Made by a program: the position numbers and the translations under genes
Assembly (NCBI GenBank): GCA_000469685.2
Contig: LS997566.1
Coordinates: 17,047,545 to 17,111,544 of the forward strand
Direction of reading: 5' to 3'
Length of the DNA: 64,000 nucleotides
DNA from: Haemonchus contortus
Taxonomy: Eukaryota > Nematoda > Chromadorea > Rhabditida > Trichostrongylidae
Shown: positions 48,843 through 63,055 of the stretch, in pieces
Position numbering within the stretch: position 1 is the stretch's first letter
Layout of the letters: every line of letters starts with the position of its first letter
The notes under the pieces: model-generated
The model's input: only the letters and a program-made list of their open reading frames with translations
Told to the model about the DNA's origin: nothing
Databases searched by the model: none

Positions 48843-51800
48843 GCCAGCCAGTAAGGGTACAACACACCCATGGCCCGTAGTCCAAATCCCGCGTCGAAAT
48901 TCGCCCATGCCGACCAAGATTTGAACCCGAGGTCAGCTGTCTTTCTCTCTATAAGTATATGAAGCTAAATCGTCAGTACACCAGTCCCATCGGTACCTTT
49001 ACAAAAACGTAGCGTCACGACCATATTGGCAAGGTGGCCCGTGACTATCAAGAAGAACAGAGTTAGATAGAAAGTCTAGTTGATGTAGCTCTTCATTGCA
49101 GCAATATGATCCGAATTCTTTCTTCAGTCCATTCGCTTCCTTTGACACCCTGGCCCTATCCCCTTAGGCCCCCTACTTCTCCTGTAATTAAAGGAATAGG
49201 TCGACTCATGAGACGGAGAAAAAATAATGTTTGATTAATACGACTCATCGTTCGTTCGATTGTGTAAGACACTTTTCAAGGATGATCACTAAGAGTGAAA
49301 GTACTTGCTAGAATGAGTGGGAAGCAAACCATAGAGAAGTCTTTTTACCATGAGATGCTTTTGCAGACTGCGTTATACTCATCCCTTATATGCCTAGGGC
49401 TTCCATAAAAAGATCGGTCGACCGCCACAAATAAACAGGAGAATGCTTGTGAATGGAATCAAAACATTTTCTACAACAAATTCTCAGTCGTTGAGCTTCG
49501 GCATGTCATAGACTTGACATTTTATTTCTACGGCAAATTGTGTCTATGGAGCTTGGTGGTGTATCCAAACTTGAGGCGATGGATATTTTTCTAGTTGCGA
49601 TGAAGCCTGGAACAAGGCCTAACATTGAGCTAATCATTCCTAACTTCACATTAGTGGTAAAAGTTAACCCGAGAAGTGTACGTGGGTTCGGCTGCGTTTA
49701 AGGGTTTCAACATGAGCTGCACGTCTTATTTTAGCGGTGCATATTGCATATCGAGAGTATGCTGGATCAACAGATGAGACCACTGGCATGCCCTCGGCCT
49801 TTGACGATGAATTCACCATGACTCTCAAACACCTCCAAAAAGGGAAAAAAGGTAGGGGTTAATTTGTGGAGAAGAGGACACTTTGCAAATCATCAATCAA
49901 AATCATGAAGAGTTTGTTCATACAATCGACGGGAGTGTTCACCAGCAATATCATCTGACCAACTCATTACGCCATCTACTAGGCATTGTGAACGGATGAA
50001 TGCAGTAGAGCATCATTGCAAGTTTGAGAACCATCCAAAATCTCGGGACTCATTTTGAAGAGGTTTATTTCCAAAATGTAATGAAACGAATTAAGAAGAA
50101 TGAGGAGCTGGCGCATTCAAATGCGTAAGGAACATAAGAGCAAGAGAGGCGTCCGGAGTATACACCATGAAAAGACTTCCGAAAGCTTCCCTCCCAATCC
50201 TTGACCATTAGCATTGGACCCATTGAGCATGTACCCAGAGAAGGGTTCTTATTCCTTTCTTCCGGGATTTTGACATTTTTGATACAGTAGTAGGATAATC
50301 AACTGACCCAGAAAGAAAGTTTTCACTAAAGAGGGAGAGGCGTAAGTAATCGAGGTGACGATAGATCGTGAAACAGCAGGTGTGAGGATGTAGCGGGAAA
50401 CGAGCCCGTGTGATGATTTCTGCCTCTGGTGATTGTTTCGGGGCCGTTGATGGGTCCGATCTCATAAACTACGTCGTTTACATTTGCGAAAATTTCAAAG
50501 AAGAAAGACATAGAGCCGCTGGGCATTCGTGTAAGTCCTGAGATATCAATCGTTGTTAATGCAGAAGCCCATGAAATGTCAAATCAAGAAGTGTATCGAA
50601 AGCCTAGGAAATCTGCGAAAATGTTTCCTGCCATGGAAGATGATACGTCAAACTACAATAATACAATGTTTTCAAAAACAAATTGTTTTTGTTTGAAAAA
50701 ATGTTGAAAAATAAAAGGACAACACCAGACAGTTGCATGATCTTCGAGACCATAAAGAAGGTTGTGGTCATTGAGTTTATCAACTCACACAGTCGCTCAA
50801 TCGTAAATTTATCCCCGACGGGACGGGAACTCGTAAAATAATATAAATAAAACCGACGTATAACTAGGCTAAATTTTCTTGGCCATTCCGTAGACTATTT
50901 CGAATGCTGCTGCATCTCCAGAACAAAGTAAAGTCCGAGGTCAAGCCTTCCCTATGCTGTGTCAAATCGAATCTTCAAGGTGTCAAAATCAAGCAGTTCC
51001 GTGACCTCTATATCAGAGCGGAACTTCAGAGGAGAGCTCCAGAAGCACATTGTGTGCATATGTGTAGGAGAACTTTCAGAGCCGCTTCAGAGCGCTCGAA
51101 ATGGAAACGGAGAATTATAATTGTGTAACCCAAAGTTACACAGTTACATTCAGTTCTGATCTCACAGAATTGCCATGAACTCGTTTTACAACAGGTAACA
51201 GTCATTCGACTCTTATAAGAAAGGTGGTGAGGTTTTGTGGTCACTCATCAAAACTTCGGTTTTAGAAAATTATTTTTCGAGGACGACAGGATAATAAGGA
51301 CAGAAATTGGCTGGCCAACGTAACATGACGTATGTCAGTCAACGTGCTCGCTGAAGGAATGGTAAATTGGTCACGGAACTGGTGTTCCTCTGAAATTACA
51401 GTATCTCAAGCAGTGCAAAGGTTGGCTGGTGACAAAGGAATTGTGAATAAGTTTGTCAAGTAACCATGTACAGATTTGATTATGCTTCAACTAACCTAGG
51501 CTAGAAACCTGACGATAAAAATAAAAAATGATCCTATATATGTGATCCCTTCTCAACTTCTCAATTCCATCTACATTCCGGCGAGATTTTCGAAAAAAAA
51601 ACGTTTTGTGCGAAAGTTGCAGTATTTTTTCTTGGCGCCAATGAATTTCATAGTTGCCCGAAACAAATTCCAAGACAGAGTTGTACAAGTGTTACATTAA
51701 AACTCCAGAGAAGAGGCGAGCCAGAGAAAATGGAGCTTAAGAGCTGTAAAAAGTACTAACGAGTCAACAGGTATGGGATGCCGAAGTGCACGTTCTTTCT

Positions 51801-52114
51801 ATCGTCACCAACACCGTTCGGTTGCCATTTTAAAAATCGAGAAGGCGATCACAGGAAAGTTTGAATATCTCTCTGAATTTCTAGAAACTGTTCAGTCAAC
51901 CCTCTCTTAAATGTGACCTTTCCTCATGAAGTGAGCCTGCACGTCACCTTAACCCAAAACGTGCAAACTTCATAAAGCATCTGTGAGTTGATGGAAAGGA
52001 AAACAAAGAAGACAGAGGAAACTCAAAAAGAAGCAGTCCATCAAAGCGAGAAAGAGTGGATTCACGATCCACTATGGGCACAACAGGAGGTGGTTGAGGG
52101 CTAATGCCATTGCA
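48843..52114. other. Intergenic DNA, no gene recognised
   Basis: A B-box-like GGGTTCAAATCTTGG on the - strand at about 48917-48931 suggests another tRNA-related repeat. Nothing else is supported. Confidence 0.35.
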
Positions 52115-52980
52115 CCAGTCGGTTCGCCCAGCCAACGCCGGGCTTCCCTCCTTCTTTGACAAAGTTGTTGTAATCGGCTGACTCTCCACACCTTCTTCGA
52201 AACAAATAATAATTCCCTGCACACGAAATTTCATAGAGAGCAGTGTATTCAGTGCAAATCGGTGCTTACGCCTTTAATTGTAAGGTTCGATCTTTTGCTT
52301 TCTGTAAAACAATACACAATAAAGATTTAGCTGTTATGTAACCAAAGCTTTGGGCGGTCACAGTTGATAACACCATCATCAGATGTAGTTATCGATGAAC
52401 CTCTTACTTTACGGAGATATCATTAGTTGAGATCGCAAATGATATCGTCCAAAAAGGGTTACAAACACTGCTGAGCAGCGGTCGTAATCTAATAGCAAGA
52501 ATGAAAAAAATTTTCATCTGCTTATCTTAGTACCGCTGATGGGTCCCTTTCACTGCACGTACCACTCACTTTTGTCACCCTACTCTATCGACCCGTCTTA
52601 TCGAATGAAACATACTGAACAGTCATAGCTATAATACATGGTAAATACCAAAAACGTTAGGATTTTGATCGGAAGGTGGCTTCTGTTGAGCCCCTTATCT
52701 TCTCTTATCAGTTATTATCTGTTTCTGTCACCACGTACCTACGATTCCGTCATATCCTACATCACTTATTAAAAAGCCGACATTTCATTTCTAATAGGAA
52801 AAGGTGAGATCTTACCGAATTTGAACTTCTTACGTTCACGGGGACAGAAGTTATGAGTTCTACCATTTATTTCGCGGACGCCCTGCCCCCTGTGGGCGGA
52901 GTCTGGTCCTACTACTTACCGTGAGGTTACCATCCTGCCTCCTGTACTCTATCAAATTTCGCTGAATGCTGAACCGAATC
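52115..52980 (-). mobile_element. Truncated Helitron, - strand
   Basis: The 3' end is at 52115 (- strand CGAACCGACTGG, next base T), with GGAGGGAAGCCCGGCG before it. The body runs through TCGTCTTATCGAATGAAACATA-type and TTATCAGTTATTATCTG segments and part of one minisatellite unit (GTGGGCGGAGTCTGG, ending near 52980). The 5' terminus with TCCTAC is missing. Confidence 0.65.
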
Positions 52981-55900
52981 CTAAATGACCAAAATTATCA
53001 TATGTTCACAGTAAATTATTAAGAAGTGAACGAGTTTGTAAGGGAATCCAGCATATACCATCCAACCTCCGTCCACTTCCTACATTTTCGCAATTCGTAC
53101 AGATTTTGGATGCCAGCCCCTTCCCAAGCTTACTTGCAGGTTAGAAACCGTTAGTTGCTAGGACCACTTCAATTTAACCCCACTTATGAGAACTGCGGTA
53201 CGCATGTGGTCAACATTTTGTGCTTCTTGCCTGTTTGCTTTTATCTGAGGAATATCCTGAAAGTAATATAAATGGTAGTTGCCAGTAAAGGTAACGGTAG
53301 AGACTTATCAGAGAATGATTTCGAACATAGAGTACACTGCCCTTTTCAATCTTCGTCAATTCGATGTAGGATCGTAGATCTTATGCAGGATTTCTACAGC
53401 TGAACGAATTGTAAGGGAAACTGAACCCGTGCAGTCCTCGGTAATGGGAACCTGATCTTCCCCACTTGCAGCTGGAATCAATATTCTTCTCAATTTCTGC
53501 AGCATGGCAGCTTGTTTGGGAGCCCTTTTTGATCGTGCGCTATTAAAGTCATGCCATCGGTAAAGTCATTGCCTCCAACGGTCCATCAATGTGTTATTTT
53601 CTAGTAATATTAGAATTACGAAAAGGCCGAGAGCTAATTCTTGTTATATTCAAAGTGTGACAGTCATTGTTTCAATTCGGCACGGTTGAGTGCGAGCAAG
53701 GAGAGTATGAGTACCGTGGACCTATTGGGCATGGGCGATAAGATGTTCAGGAACGTACCGTTCGTACCGCACTCTTCAGATGGCTTGTCCCAGGAATCGG
53801 TAGTAAGCCTTTTCCAGACATAGTTGTGAAGGAGCTCTGTTGAGGTTGACTTACAAAGTGGAAGAGAAGCGCTAGGGTGGAAGAGTGGATTTGGAAGGGA
53901 CAAGGCATCTTGGTTCTGGAAGGTTGGGATTCGGAGGTCCGTAAAGCATAAGAAAGATGCGTAAAAGTAGTCGCAAAAGACGCGAACTCAGAAGGTCTGC
54001 TGCCTAAAGAAGCTGCACTGAACTTGATATGGGTGACGTATGAAAAGCTCAAGAAAGTTCCTTTTTCAGCAAGAGTTCAGCATTGAGCCACTTAGGAAAG
54101 TGAAGGCTGTAAGGCAATTGTGCCATTCGAAACAAGCCTGAGGAAGCCAGCCTAGGCCAAGCTCACTTAGGGGTTATACTTAAACAGGCTCCTTATGAAT
54201 GGTGATCGAATGATACTCTTGAGTCGTAAGGTGCAAATAAAGCACCAGTTTGGGCTCGATGTCGATTGCTCCATTGAAGGAATTCCTGACTGAAACTTTT
54301 CAGTCTTTCTTTGGATCCAATCTCCATCCCGAAATCTTTTATTTCTAGCAATTCACTTTTCGTTCAGATTCCGAAGGAAAAAAAGTGGCACGGAATCAAA
54401 TTAACACATCTTATTGTTAGACAGAAATTTATCTGGGGCCTCAGGGTTGGGAAGCATTTCGTTTCTGAAATCACAATCAGGGTGAGAATGGATATTGTTC
54501 AGATTGGAGGCCGAGTCTTCCATCTCACCGATTGCATTCTCTTTTCGGTATCAAGTGTGATAGGCATGAGACTTTCTGCAAAGGTGGATCTGGGAATAAC
54601 GCGCCGAAGTTCGTGTTGCCTAAAGTAAAGCGTCCTCTCTACTTTACATGAGAATGGAGAACTCAAAATCTACCGAAGATCATGATTTTTCCCCAGATAC
54701 GTTTTCAAGAAATATTGATAACGTTCTCGAGGTTGGAAGTTTGCGACATTTCGATGAAGAAGATGGTTTTATACGGAGATTATAACAGACACGTCCGTCG
54801 TGGGTATGTTGGAGGGAGATGGATTCTAGCGGTGACTCTGCTCTATTGAGGTCTAGAATTTTTCCAGAAAAATGATCTTCTGCTAGCTGTCAGTAGATTT
54901 GGGAACCTCAAAATTTTTTGTCACTGAGAGTTTTGTAGTTTTCTTGCAGTATTTACATAGGGTACGGAAAATCTTGAGAGCAGATATTTTGAAATGATGG
55001 AATTGAGATGAATAATTAGCCTGTTCTTTCGAATGCCGGTGTGTCTACAACCGTTTTGTTGAGATCTAGAAAGGATCTAGAAAGTTCTTATGAAAAGTTC
55101 TTATGTAAAGGGAACGAAACGCTGGATTTTTAAATTTTCTCCTCCTAGAATCATATGTAACTGTTTTCCACGATCAACAACTTCACAAAACCACGGAAAA
55201 TAAGAAGAATTTAAGTGCCACTGAAATGCTATGAATGGAAGGAAAGGAAAAGAATGGAGAGCTAGCAACCACCACGCAATCCTCCTATTACAACCCGAAT
55301 AGCAGCCATAAACGCGTAAGTTTGTTCGGTGCACCCATAAAAAGTTCGTTAATTAGCTATTTTCTCATTTCTTTCGCAAAGTCATAGTTTGCAACGTAAA
55401 CATCACCACAAGGAATGCTCTCATGGATAGAGTTGATGAACCCCATTGATTTGCTCCACGTATTTATATGTGCAACGACGATCCAGAATAAGGAGCCCAA
55501 AAATTTATACAACTAGCCAACCTGGCCAACTAGCGGTGAGCTGTTGCATGAGTTCTTGACAGTCGATTCACACGCGCTATTTCGAAAAAGAAAATTTTAT
55601 GAGAAAAGCTTCGGAGATTATCGGCTCCCGTGAGAGCTTGAATGGTAACGTAAGTAATTAGTATTCAAAATGTGATACACTTAACGTGAGAAAAGAATGA
55701 GGTGGAAAAATAAGTGAGACGCGAATATCCGGTTGACATTTGCATTAGGAGGTCGTCTAGTTATCGCGCCAACAATGAAAAACTTCTTTGAAACAGATGT
55801 GGACAGAAGCATCCAACGGCGGCACTGCCGGTCGGCACTTTGCACAAGAGATGTACCTGCCATATTGTCGACTCACCCGAAAAAAGCCGTCAAAGATGTG

Positions 55901-58058
55901 TCGAATACGTCTATGTATTGATCCGATACCTGGATCATGCCCGTTGTGTAGAGGGCTTGAAAGATACGGTAGCAAGGATATGTGCTTTACTCTGAGCATG
56001 ACAACTGCGCCGTCGTGTGGTGCGTCAAAATTAAGGTCAAATGAAATTTAAGGTACGACATGAAAGGGCCTTATCTTACTCAGTCGAAGGTGGGGTAAGA
56101 GGAAGATGTTGGCTGATAATGAGTACAACAAGTTATAGAGAAAATCTCGAGCAATCGGCCTTTCAAGAAGTTGCGGTGAAAGCCATTGAAACAAAAAAGC
56201 AATACATAATAAATGATTCATTGAGAGTTTGTTCACTTGCCCGCTGCTCTCACGCCCGCATTTCGCACGTTATCAGTGTCGTGCAAGAGTTGCCAATACG
56301 GTGTCCGTGAATCCGGAGCCACTACGCACGAACGCACCCACTCCAGCATCGACTATTGCTCATCATATGCGTTATACACGCTTGGACCGCTAAATTTTGT
56401 GCACGGATGAATACCTGTACGGTATCTAGCCAGTAGCTTCCTATAAAAGTCAGTTTAAGAAACCAAGTGTAATGAGAAATATTTTTACAGCAAACCTGAA
56501 CGACTATGAGGAGCTTTTGACCTGGGTGGAGGTCAGAGGAAAGAGAAGGCATAGCAATGAACGAGCGGACGGACTGCCAGAACGGACTGCACGACCCTCT
56601 CTACTCTCTTCGAGCCTTTTGCTGCTAGCAATCTCTGTAAATTCATTTCTTTCATATATCCACTTGTTCAACCTTGCACACTGCTCTTAATGAATATCTT
56701 GCATCTCTAGGACCGGCAATGTTGGATCAGCGCAGTGTACCTGAAATATGAGGGAACTTTAGAGAGTTATGCTAATGCTCTAGCTCCTATCTTTCCTCAT
56801 TCCGCTCACAAAGCTTTGAGCTTCCGCAGAAATACTCTTCGTCTATAAGACACTTTATGGTGCAGAGGTGGTGATACGCCTCTGGTCTCTGAACTAATCC
56901 AAATCTTCTTTCGGCTTGTTGGATCCATCGGTGTCCAGGTTTGAACCCTGCTACTAGCGACCTTTCCTTGTTAATCCGCCAACGTTCGCAAAACTTCCAG
57001 ATGACTCTAGTGAATCCCACCTATTTTCAGATGTCCATAAGTTGCTGCGGAACAGGAAATGTCTCCCACTGTTATGAAGAGGAAATAGGGGTTTACGGAC
57101 AATAGCGAACAGCCTTTCACATGGATCACGATGATGACACCTATACAGTTGTTTGTGCTGGGAAAACAGAACGAAGAACTGTTCTTAATATTACCTGATA
57201 CCAACGACCCTCTTGAACAACTTGGGTACCTTCATCGTCAACTTCACACAGCGGATCGGCCTATTCTATCTATTGACGCTTCTGCCTTCTTCGCACTCGA
57301 TATTGAGGTTGTCGTGGACGGCATCTCATAAGATAGCTGGATCCGTCGATTTCCGCTTTTTCCAGGTTGAGGCGCGTTCTGAAGAAGAACTCAATAAGTG
57401 CAACACTAAAACTGTGGACAGTGCATACTGCTGGTTCAGCAGTCATCAGCTACTCTAAACTGCGCATTTACTCTACACGTTCACCACGCTTGCCACGCGG
57501 AAATGTAGCTAAACTGATTTATAGCACCAATTATGAATAGAGAGTAGGAAGCGGAGATATCAGCATAAACATCAAAAGGTTATGAAAAGTTATAAAATTT
57601 TAGTGGATGTATTTCATAGCCCTTATGGAAGAGTCCTTACCTCAATTCCGAATTCATAATGCTCGTCCCCCACAAAATCCGAAGCCTAATCTCTCCTACT
57701 TGAAGTGCCACCCATACCACTGCTCAAAGCCACCGTTAAGAGAAGTAGCATATCCATATGACTTAGGTTCTCTTATGTTAATTCCCAACTGGAACAACCC
57801 TCCAATAGCTTTGTAATTGAAAGGATTTACATCAAGAAATTTGTGGTCACAAACAAAGTACTTGTAATCGGAGAGGTGAAGTTGAAGTGGAGAAGTGGTG
57901 CACACATAGCATAACATAGCATTCTTGTTAGAATGACAAGAAACTAACAGGATATTATGTGTTAACTCGTGTCATACTAGCACTGTGTCAGAGACGAGGA
58001 GGACGATGTGCACTGGCCACTTGTGCTCTTTCATGCGGGTTCAGCCATGTAGATATTA
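52981..58058. other. Intergenic DNA, no firm gene
   Basis: Only weak signals are present: a possible - strand exon at about 57870-57700 (with KSYGYATSLNGGFEQWYGWH, donor GTAGGA) and a B-box-like GGGTTCAAACCTGG on the - strand at 56935-56950. Neither is tied to a known family. Confidence 0.35.
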
Positions 58059-59039
58059 GGCTGAGTCATAAGTCCTCGGACAAATTGACAATGATTATAT
58101 TTATCTTACAATTTTCACAAGCGATAATTGCGAATTATTTGAAATATACTCCATTGGCATCGATGGTCTTCTGCTAACATTGGCAGATTGTAGATGCCCT
58201 CGCTCCAGAAAGCTGAAGGCTGTCTTCTGAAGAACTGCTCAAGTGCTATTTTGGTGTCATCGCGAGTAAAGTCTTAACCACCCAAATGACGCTGGAGATG
58301 GGAAAAATGTGATTATTCGATGAAGCCAAGTCTGGGGAATCTGGTGAGCCTGGTAAAATTGTCCAGCCGAAATTCATCAGTTAAGTTTTGGTCGCTCTTG
58401 CAATGTGTGGACGAGCGTTGTTGTGTTAGAAGTAAACTTTTTGCTGCTGTGGACGTGTAGCTTCGAGATTCACCTTCAAATTCCTCATTTGCTTTGTTTA
58501 GACGTCTGCGGTCACTGCCACATCCTTCGCCTAGCAGCTCCCTGTACTCGACACCGTGAACGCTCCATCAGATGCAAAGGATAACCTTCTCGACATGTCC
58601 GTTGGGTTTGGGGAGGTCTTCTGCATCCGCACCTTTGTCAACCCATTGACCACGCCTTTGAACGTTAGAGTGGAGGATCCCCGTTTCATCTCAGGTGACT
58701 AGTTGCTCGAGCCATGTGTGGATGCGCCTGACCGTGTGGAGAGAAAGTGCCATGTTGGCGCGGCGATTCATGTCATACTGCTTCAGAGCATGAGGCACCC
58801 ACCGATCGTGATTTTATCCACGTAAAAAACGAAAAATGATGGTGTTGCCGAGCTGGAGTTGCGACGGCTTGAAATCATGGGGCATGGTTGCAGGACGGGA
58901 AACGGTTAGGTGAGTTCGCTAGTATGTAATTGATAGAGCTTTTCAACCTATCTGACGGTGCCGTATTCTTCACCTGTTTCGCGAGTCATGAACCCTGAAA
59001 TCGTCACTATCGCACTGTCCAAAGATTTATGACTCAGCC
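58059..59039 (-). mobile_element. Mariner element, degraded, both TIRs present
   Basis: The left end is GGCTGAGTCATAAGTCCTCG and the right end (reverse complement) is GGCTGAGTCATAAATCTTTG; both continue into GGACA and are flanked by TA. The - strand encodes mariner transposase pieces broken by stops: DETGILHSNVQRRGQWVDKG (counterpart of the catalytic-Asp block before W-V-D-K-G), then WSVHGVEYRELLGEG, then a downstream L-G-G-L-R segment. At about 980 bp it is shorter than a typical 1.3-kb mariner, so it is internally deleted and inactive. Confidence 0.8.
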
Positions 59040-59266
59040 TAATATTATACCAAGTTCGAGGGGGGTAGGAGCACGCTGGCGATCTTAATGCTCTTCTTGT
59101 GTAAAAAGCTTAGTGCTCCTCCCCTCCTAAAGCTTAATTGAAAACTTGCATCCCCCTGGTGTTACACGGTATACTATGTAACACTGACTTCATTTCTTGA
59201 CCTGATTTATTAACATTGTGATGGGTACCCCCCCCCCATCCCAACTGCACTTGAGATACATCCCTA

Positions 59267-59791
59267 CAGTAGCGCTCAAAAGTCTTCGGTGAATTGGTTC
59301 TTCAGCCGTACTTTTCAGTCGTAACTCCTTTCCTATTGGATCTAATCATGCGAAATTTCTATATTTGGAGCGTGGGTGTATTGTGAGTATTTACCATTAT
59401 GAACTTGCAACCTGATCATGTTCCGGATATTTCAAAGAGCATGAACTCAAAATCGACTGGGAATACTGAGGATGGTCCTTCTAGAATCACTTTCCTTGTT
59501 GTCATGTCTGAAGTGTACGAGCGGTAGTGCCGAACATAATAGATGAGAAAATCGCACATAAGGTGCGAATAAGTACAGAAGTCAAGAACTTTACTTTTAG
59601 CAAAATTTGCTACCGCAACAAACACCTTGCTCTACCTGTAAATATTGCAGCTTCTCAGTCAAATAAAGTTGGGTAGGGTGAAATATGCTCTAGTTAAACA
59701 TATCCAAATATTGCGCGATTTGGTCTACTAAGAAAAAAGTTATGAACTGAAAAGCGTCAAAGCGTTTGACCGAAACTTTTGAGCGCTACTG
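59267..59791 (+). mobile_element. TIR element (Tc1-like MITE), copy 2
   Basis: CAGTAGCGCTCAAAAGT and its inverse bound the 525-bp element, with TA on both sides. It is homologous to 25683-26188 in the opposite orientation. A 69-codon - strand frame (59625-59416) ends in LEGPSSVFPVDFEFMLFEIS. The aligned frame in the other copy retains LLEGRPFVFPVDFLL...SGT, so a short coding segment is shared. Confidence 0.8.
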
Positions 59792-59796
59792 TATGT

Positions 59797-59880
59797 ACAT
59801 ACATACACACATATATGTACATGCATACATATATACATACATATACATATACATAGATATACGTATACATATACATATAA
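59797..59880. repeat. Interrupted TACATA-type microsatellite
   Basis: Mixed TACA/TATACA repeats start directly at the right end of the TIR element. Confidence 0.85.
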
Positions 59881-60141
59881 AGGGTGTGGTGCAGTAAGAA
59901 CGAAATTGTCGCGTCGCGGCGAGGGAGACGCCGTGCGCGAAGTAATGTAACAGAATGTAAAAGCAAGTAAGCAATTCAGGAACAAAAGAACTAACAGTAG
60001 AATTATGCCATAAGTACTTGTAGCTATTATAGCAACTGAGCTCTATGAAGGGCGCTAGAACTGTTATAACGAGGGAAATGGTTCGCGACAGCCGCGTGCA
60101 GTGAATCGATTACGTAAAACCGTTCCTACTGCTCGTCTTCC

Positions 60142-60188
<47 letters not shown>

Positions 60189-63055
60189 CATACATACATA
60201 CATACATACATACATACATACATACATACATACATACATACATACATACATACATACATACATACATACATACATACATACATACATACATACATACATA
60301 CATACATACATACATACATACATACATACATACATACATACATACATACATACATACATACATACATACATACATACATACATACATACATACATACATA
60401 CATACATACATACATACATACATACATACATACATACATACATACATACATACATACATACATACATACATACATACATACATACATACATACATACATA
60501 CATACATACATACATACATACATACATACATACATACATACATACATACATACATACATACATACATACATACATACATACATACATACATACATACATA
60601 CATACATACATACATACATACATACATACATACATACATACATACATACATACATACATACATACATACATACATACATACATACATACATACATACATA
60701 CATACATACATACATACATACATACATACATACATACATACATACATACATACATACATACATACATACATACATACATACATACATACATACATACATA
60801 CATACATACATACATACATACATACATACATACATACATACATACATACATACATACATACATACATACATACATACATACATACATACATACATACATA
60901 CATACATACATACATACATACATACATACATACATACATACATACATACATACATACATACATACATACATACATACATACATACATACATACATACATA
61001 CATACATACATACATACATACATACATACATACATACATACATACATACATACATACATACATACATACATACATACATACATACATACATACATACATA
61101 CATACATACATACATACATACATACATACATACATACATACATACATACATACATACATACATACATACATACATACATACATACATACATACATACATA
61201 CATACATACATACATACATACATACATACATACATACATACATACATACATACATACATACATACATACATACATACATACATACATACATACATACATA
61301 CATACATACATACATACATACATACATACATACATACATACATACATACATACATACATACATACATACATACATACATACATACATACATACATACATA
61401 CATACATACATACATACATACATACATACATACATACATACATACATACATACATACATACATACATACATACATACATACATACATACATACATACATA
61501 CATACATACATACATACATACATACATACATACATACATACATACATACATACATACATACATACATACATACATACATACATACATACATACATACATA
61601 CATACATACATACATACATACATACATACATACATACATACATACATACATACATACATACATACATACATACATACATACATACATACATACATACATA
61701 CATACATACATACATACATACATACATACATACATACATACATACATACATACATACATACATACATACATACATACATACATACATACATACATACATA
61801 CATACATACATACATACATACATACATACATACATACATACATACATACATACATACATACATACATACATACATACATACATACATACATACATACATA
61901 CATACATACATACATACATACATACATACATACATACATACATACATACATACATACATACATACATACATACATACATACATACATACATACATACATA
62001 CATACATACATACATACATACATACATACATACATACATACATACATACATACATACATACATACATACATACATACATACATACATACATACATACATA
62101 CATACATACATACATACATACATACATACATACATACATACATACATACATACATACATACATACATACATACATACATACATACATACATACATACATA
62201 CATACATACATACATACATACATACATACATACATACATACATACATACATACATACATACATACATACATACATACATACATACATACATACATACATA
62301 CATACATACATACATACATACATACATACATACATACATACATACATACATACATACATACATACATACATACATACATACATACATACATACATACATA
62401 CATACATACATACATACATACATACATACATACATACATACATACATACATACATACATACATACATACATACATACATACATACATACATACATACATA
62501 CATACATACATACATACATACATACATACATACATACATACATACATACATACATACATACATACATACATACATACATACATACATACATACATACATA
62601 CATACATACATACATACATACATACATACATACATACATACATACATACATACATACATACATACATACATACATACATACATACATACATACATACATA
62701 CATACATACATACATACATACATACATACATACATACATACATACATACATACATACATACATACATACATACATACATACATACATACATACATACATA
62801 CATACATACATACATACATACATACATACATACATACATACATACATACATACATACATACATACATACATACATACATACATACATACATACATACATA
62901 CATACATACATACATACATACATACATACATACATACATACATACATACATACATACATACATACATACATACATACATACATACATACATGCATGCATA
63001 AATTCATAGATATGCACATGCATACATCCACCTGCATACATACATCCACATAATA
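60142..63055. repeat. Giant (CATA)n microsatellite with (CATATA)n lead-in
   Basis: A (CATATA)n stretch (about 60142-60187) leads into about 2.8 kb of essentially perfect CATA repeats (about 700 copies) ending near 62990, with a short decayed tail (TGCATGCATAAATTCAT...CATCCAC). Long open frames of MYVC or HTYI repeats across it are artefacts of the 12-base codon period. Confidence 0.97.
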
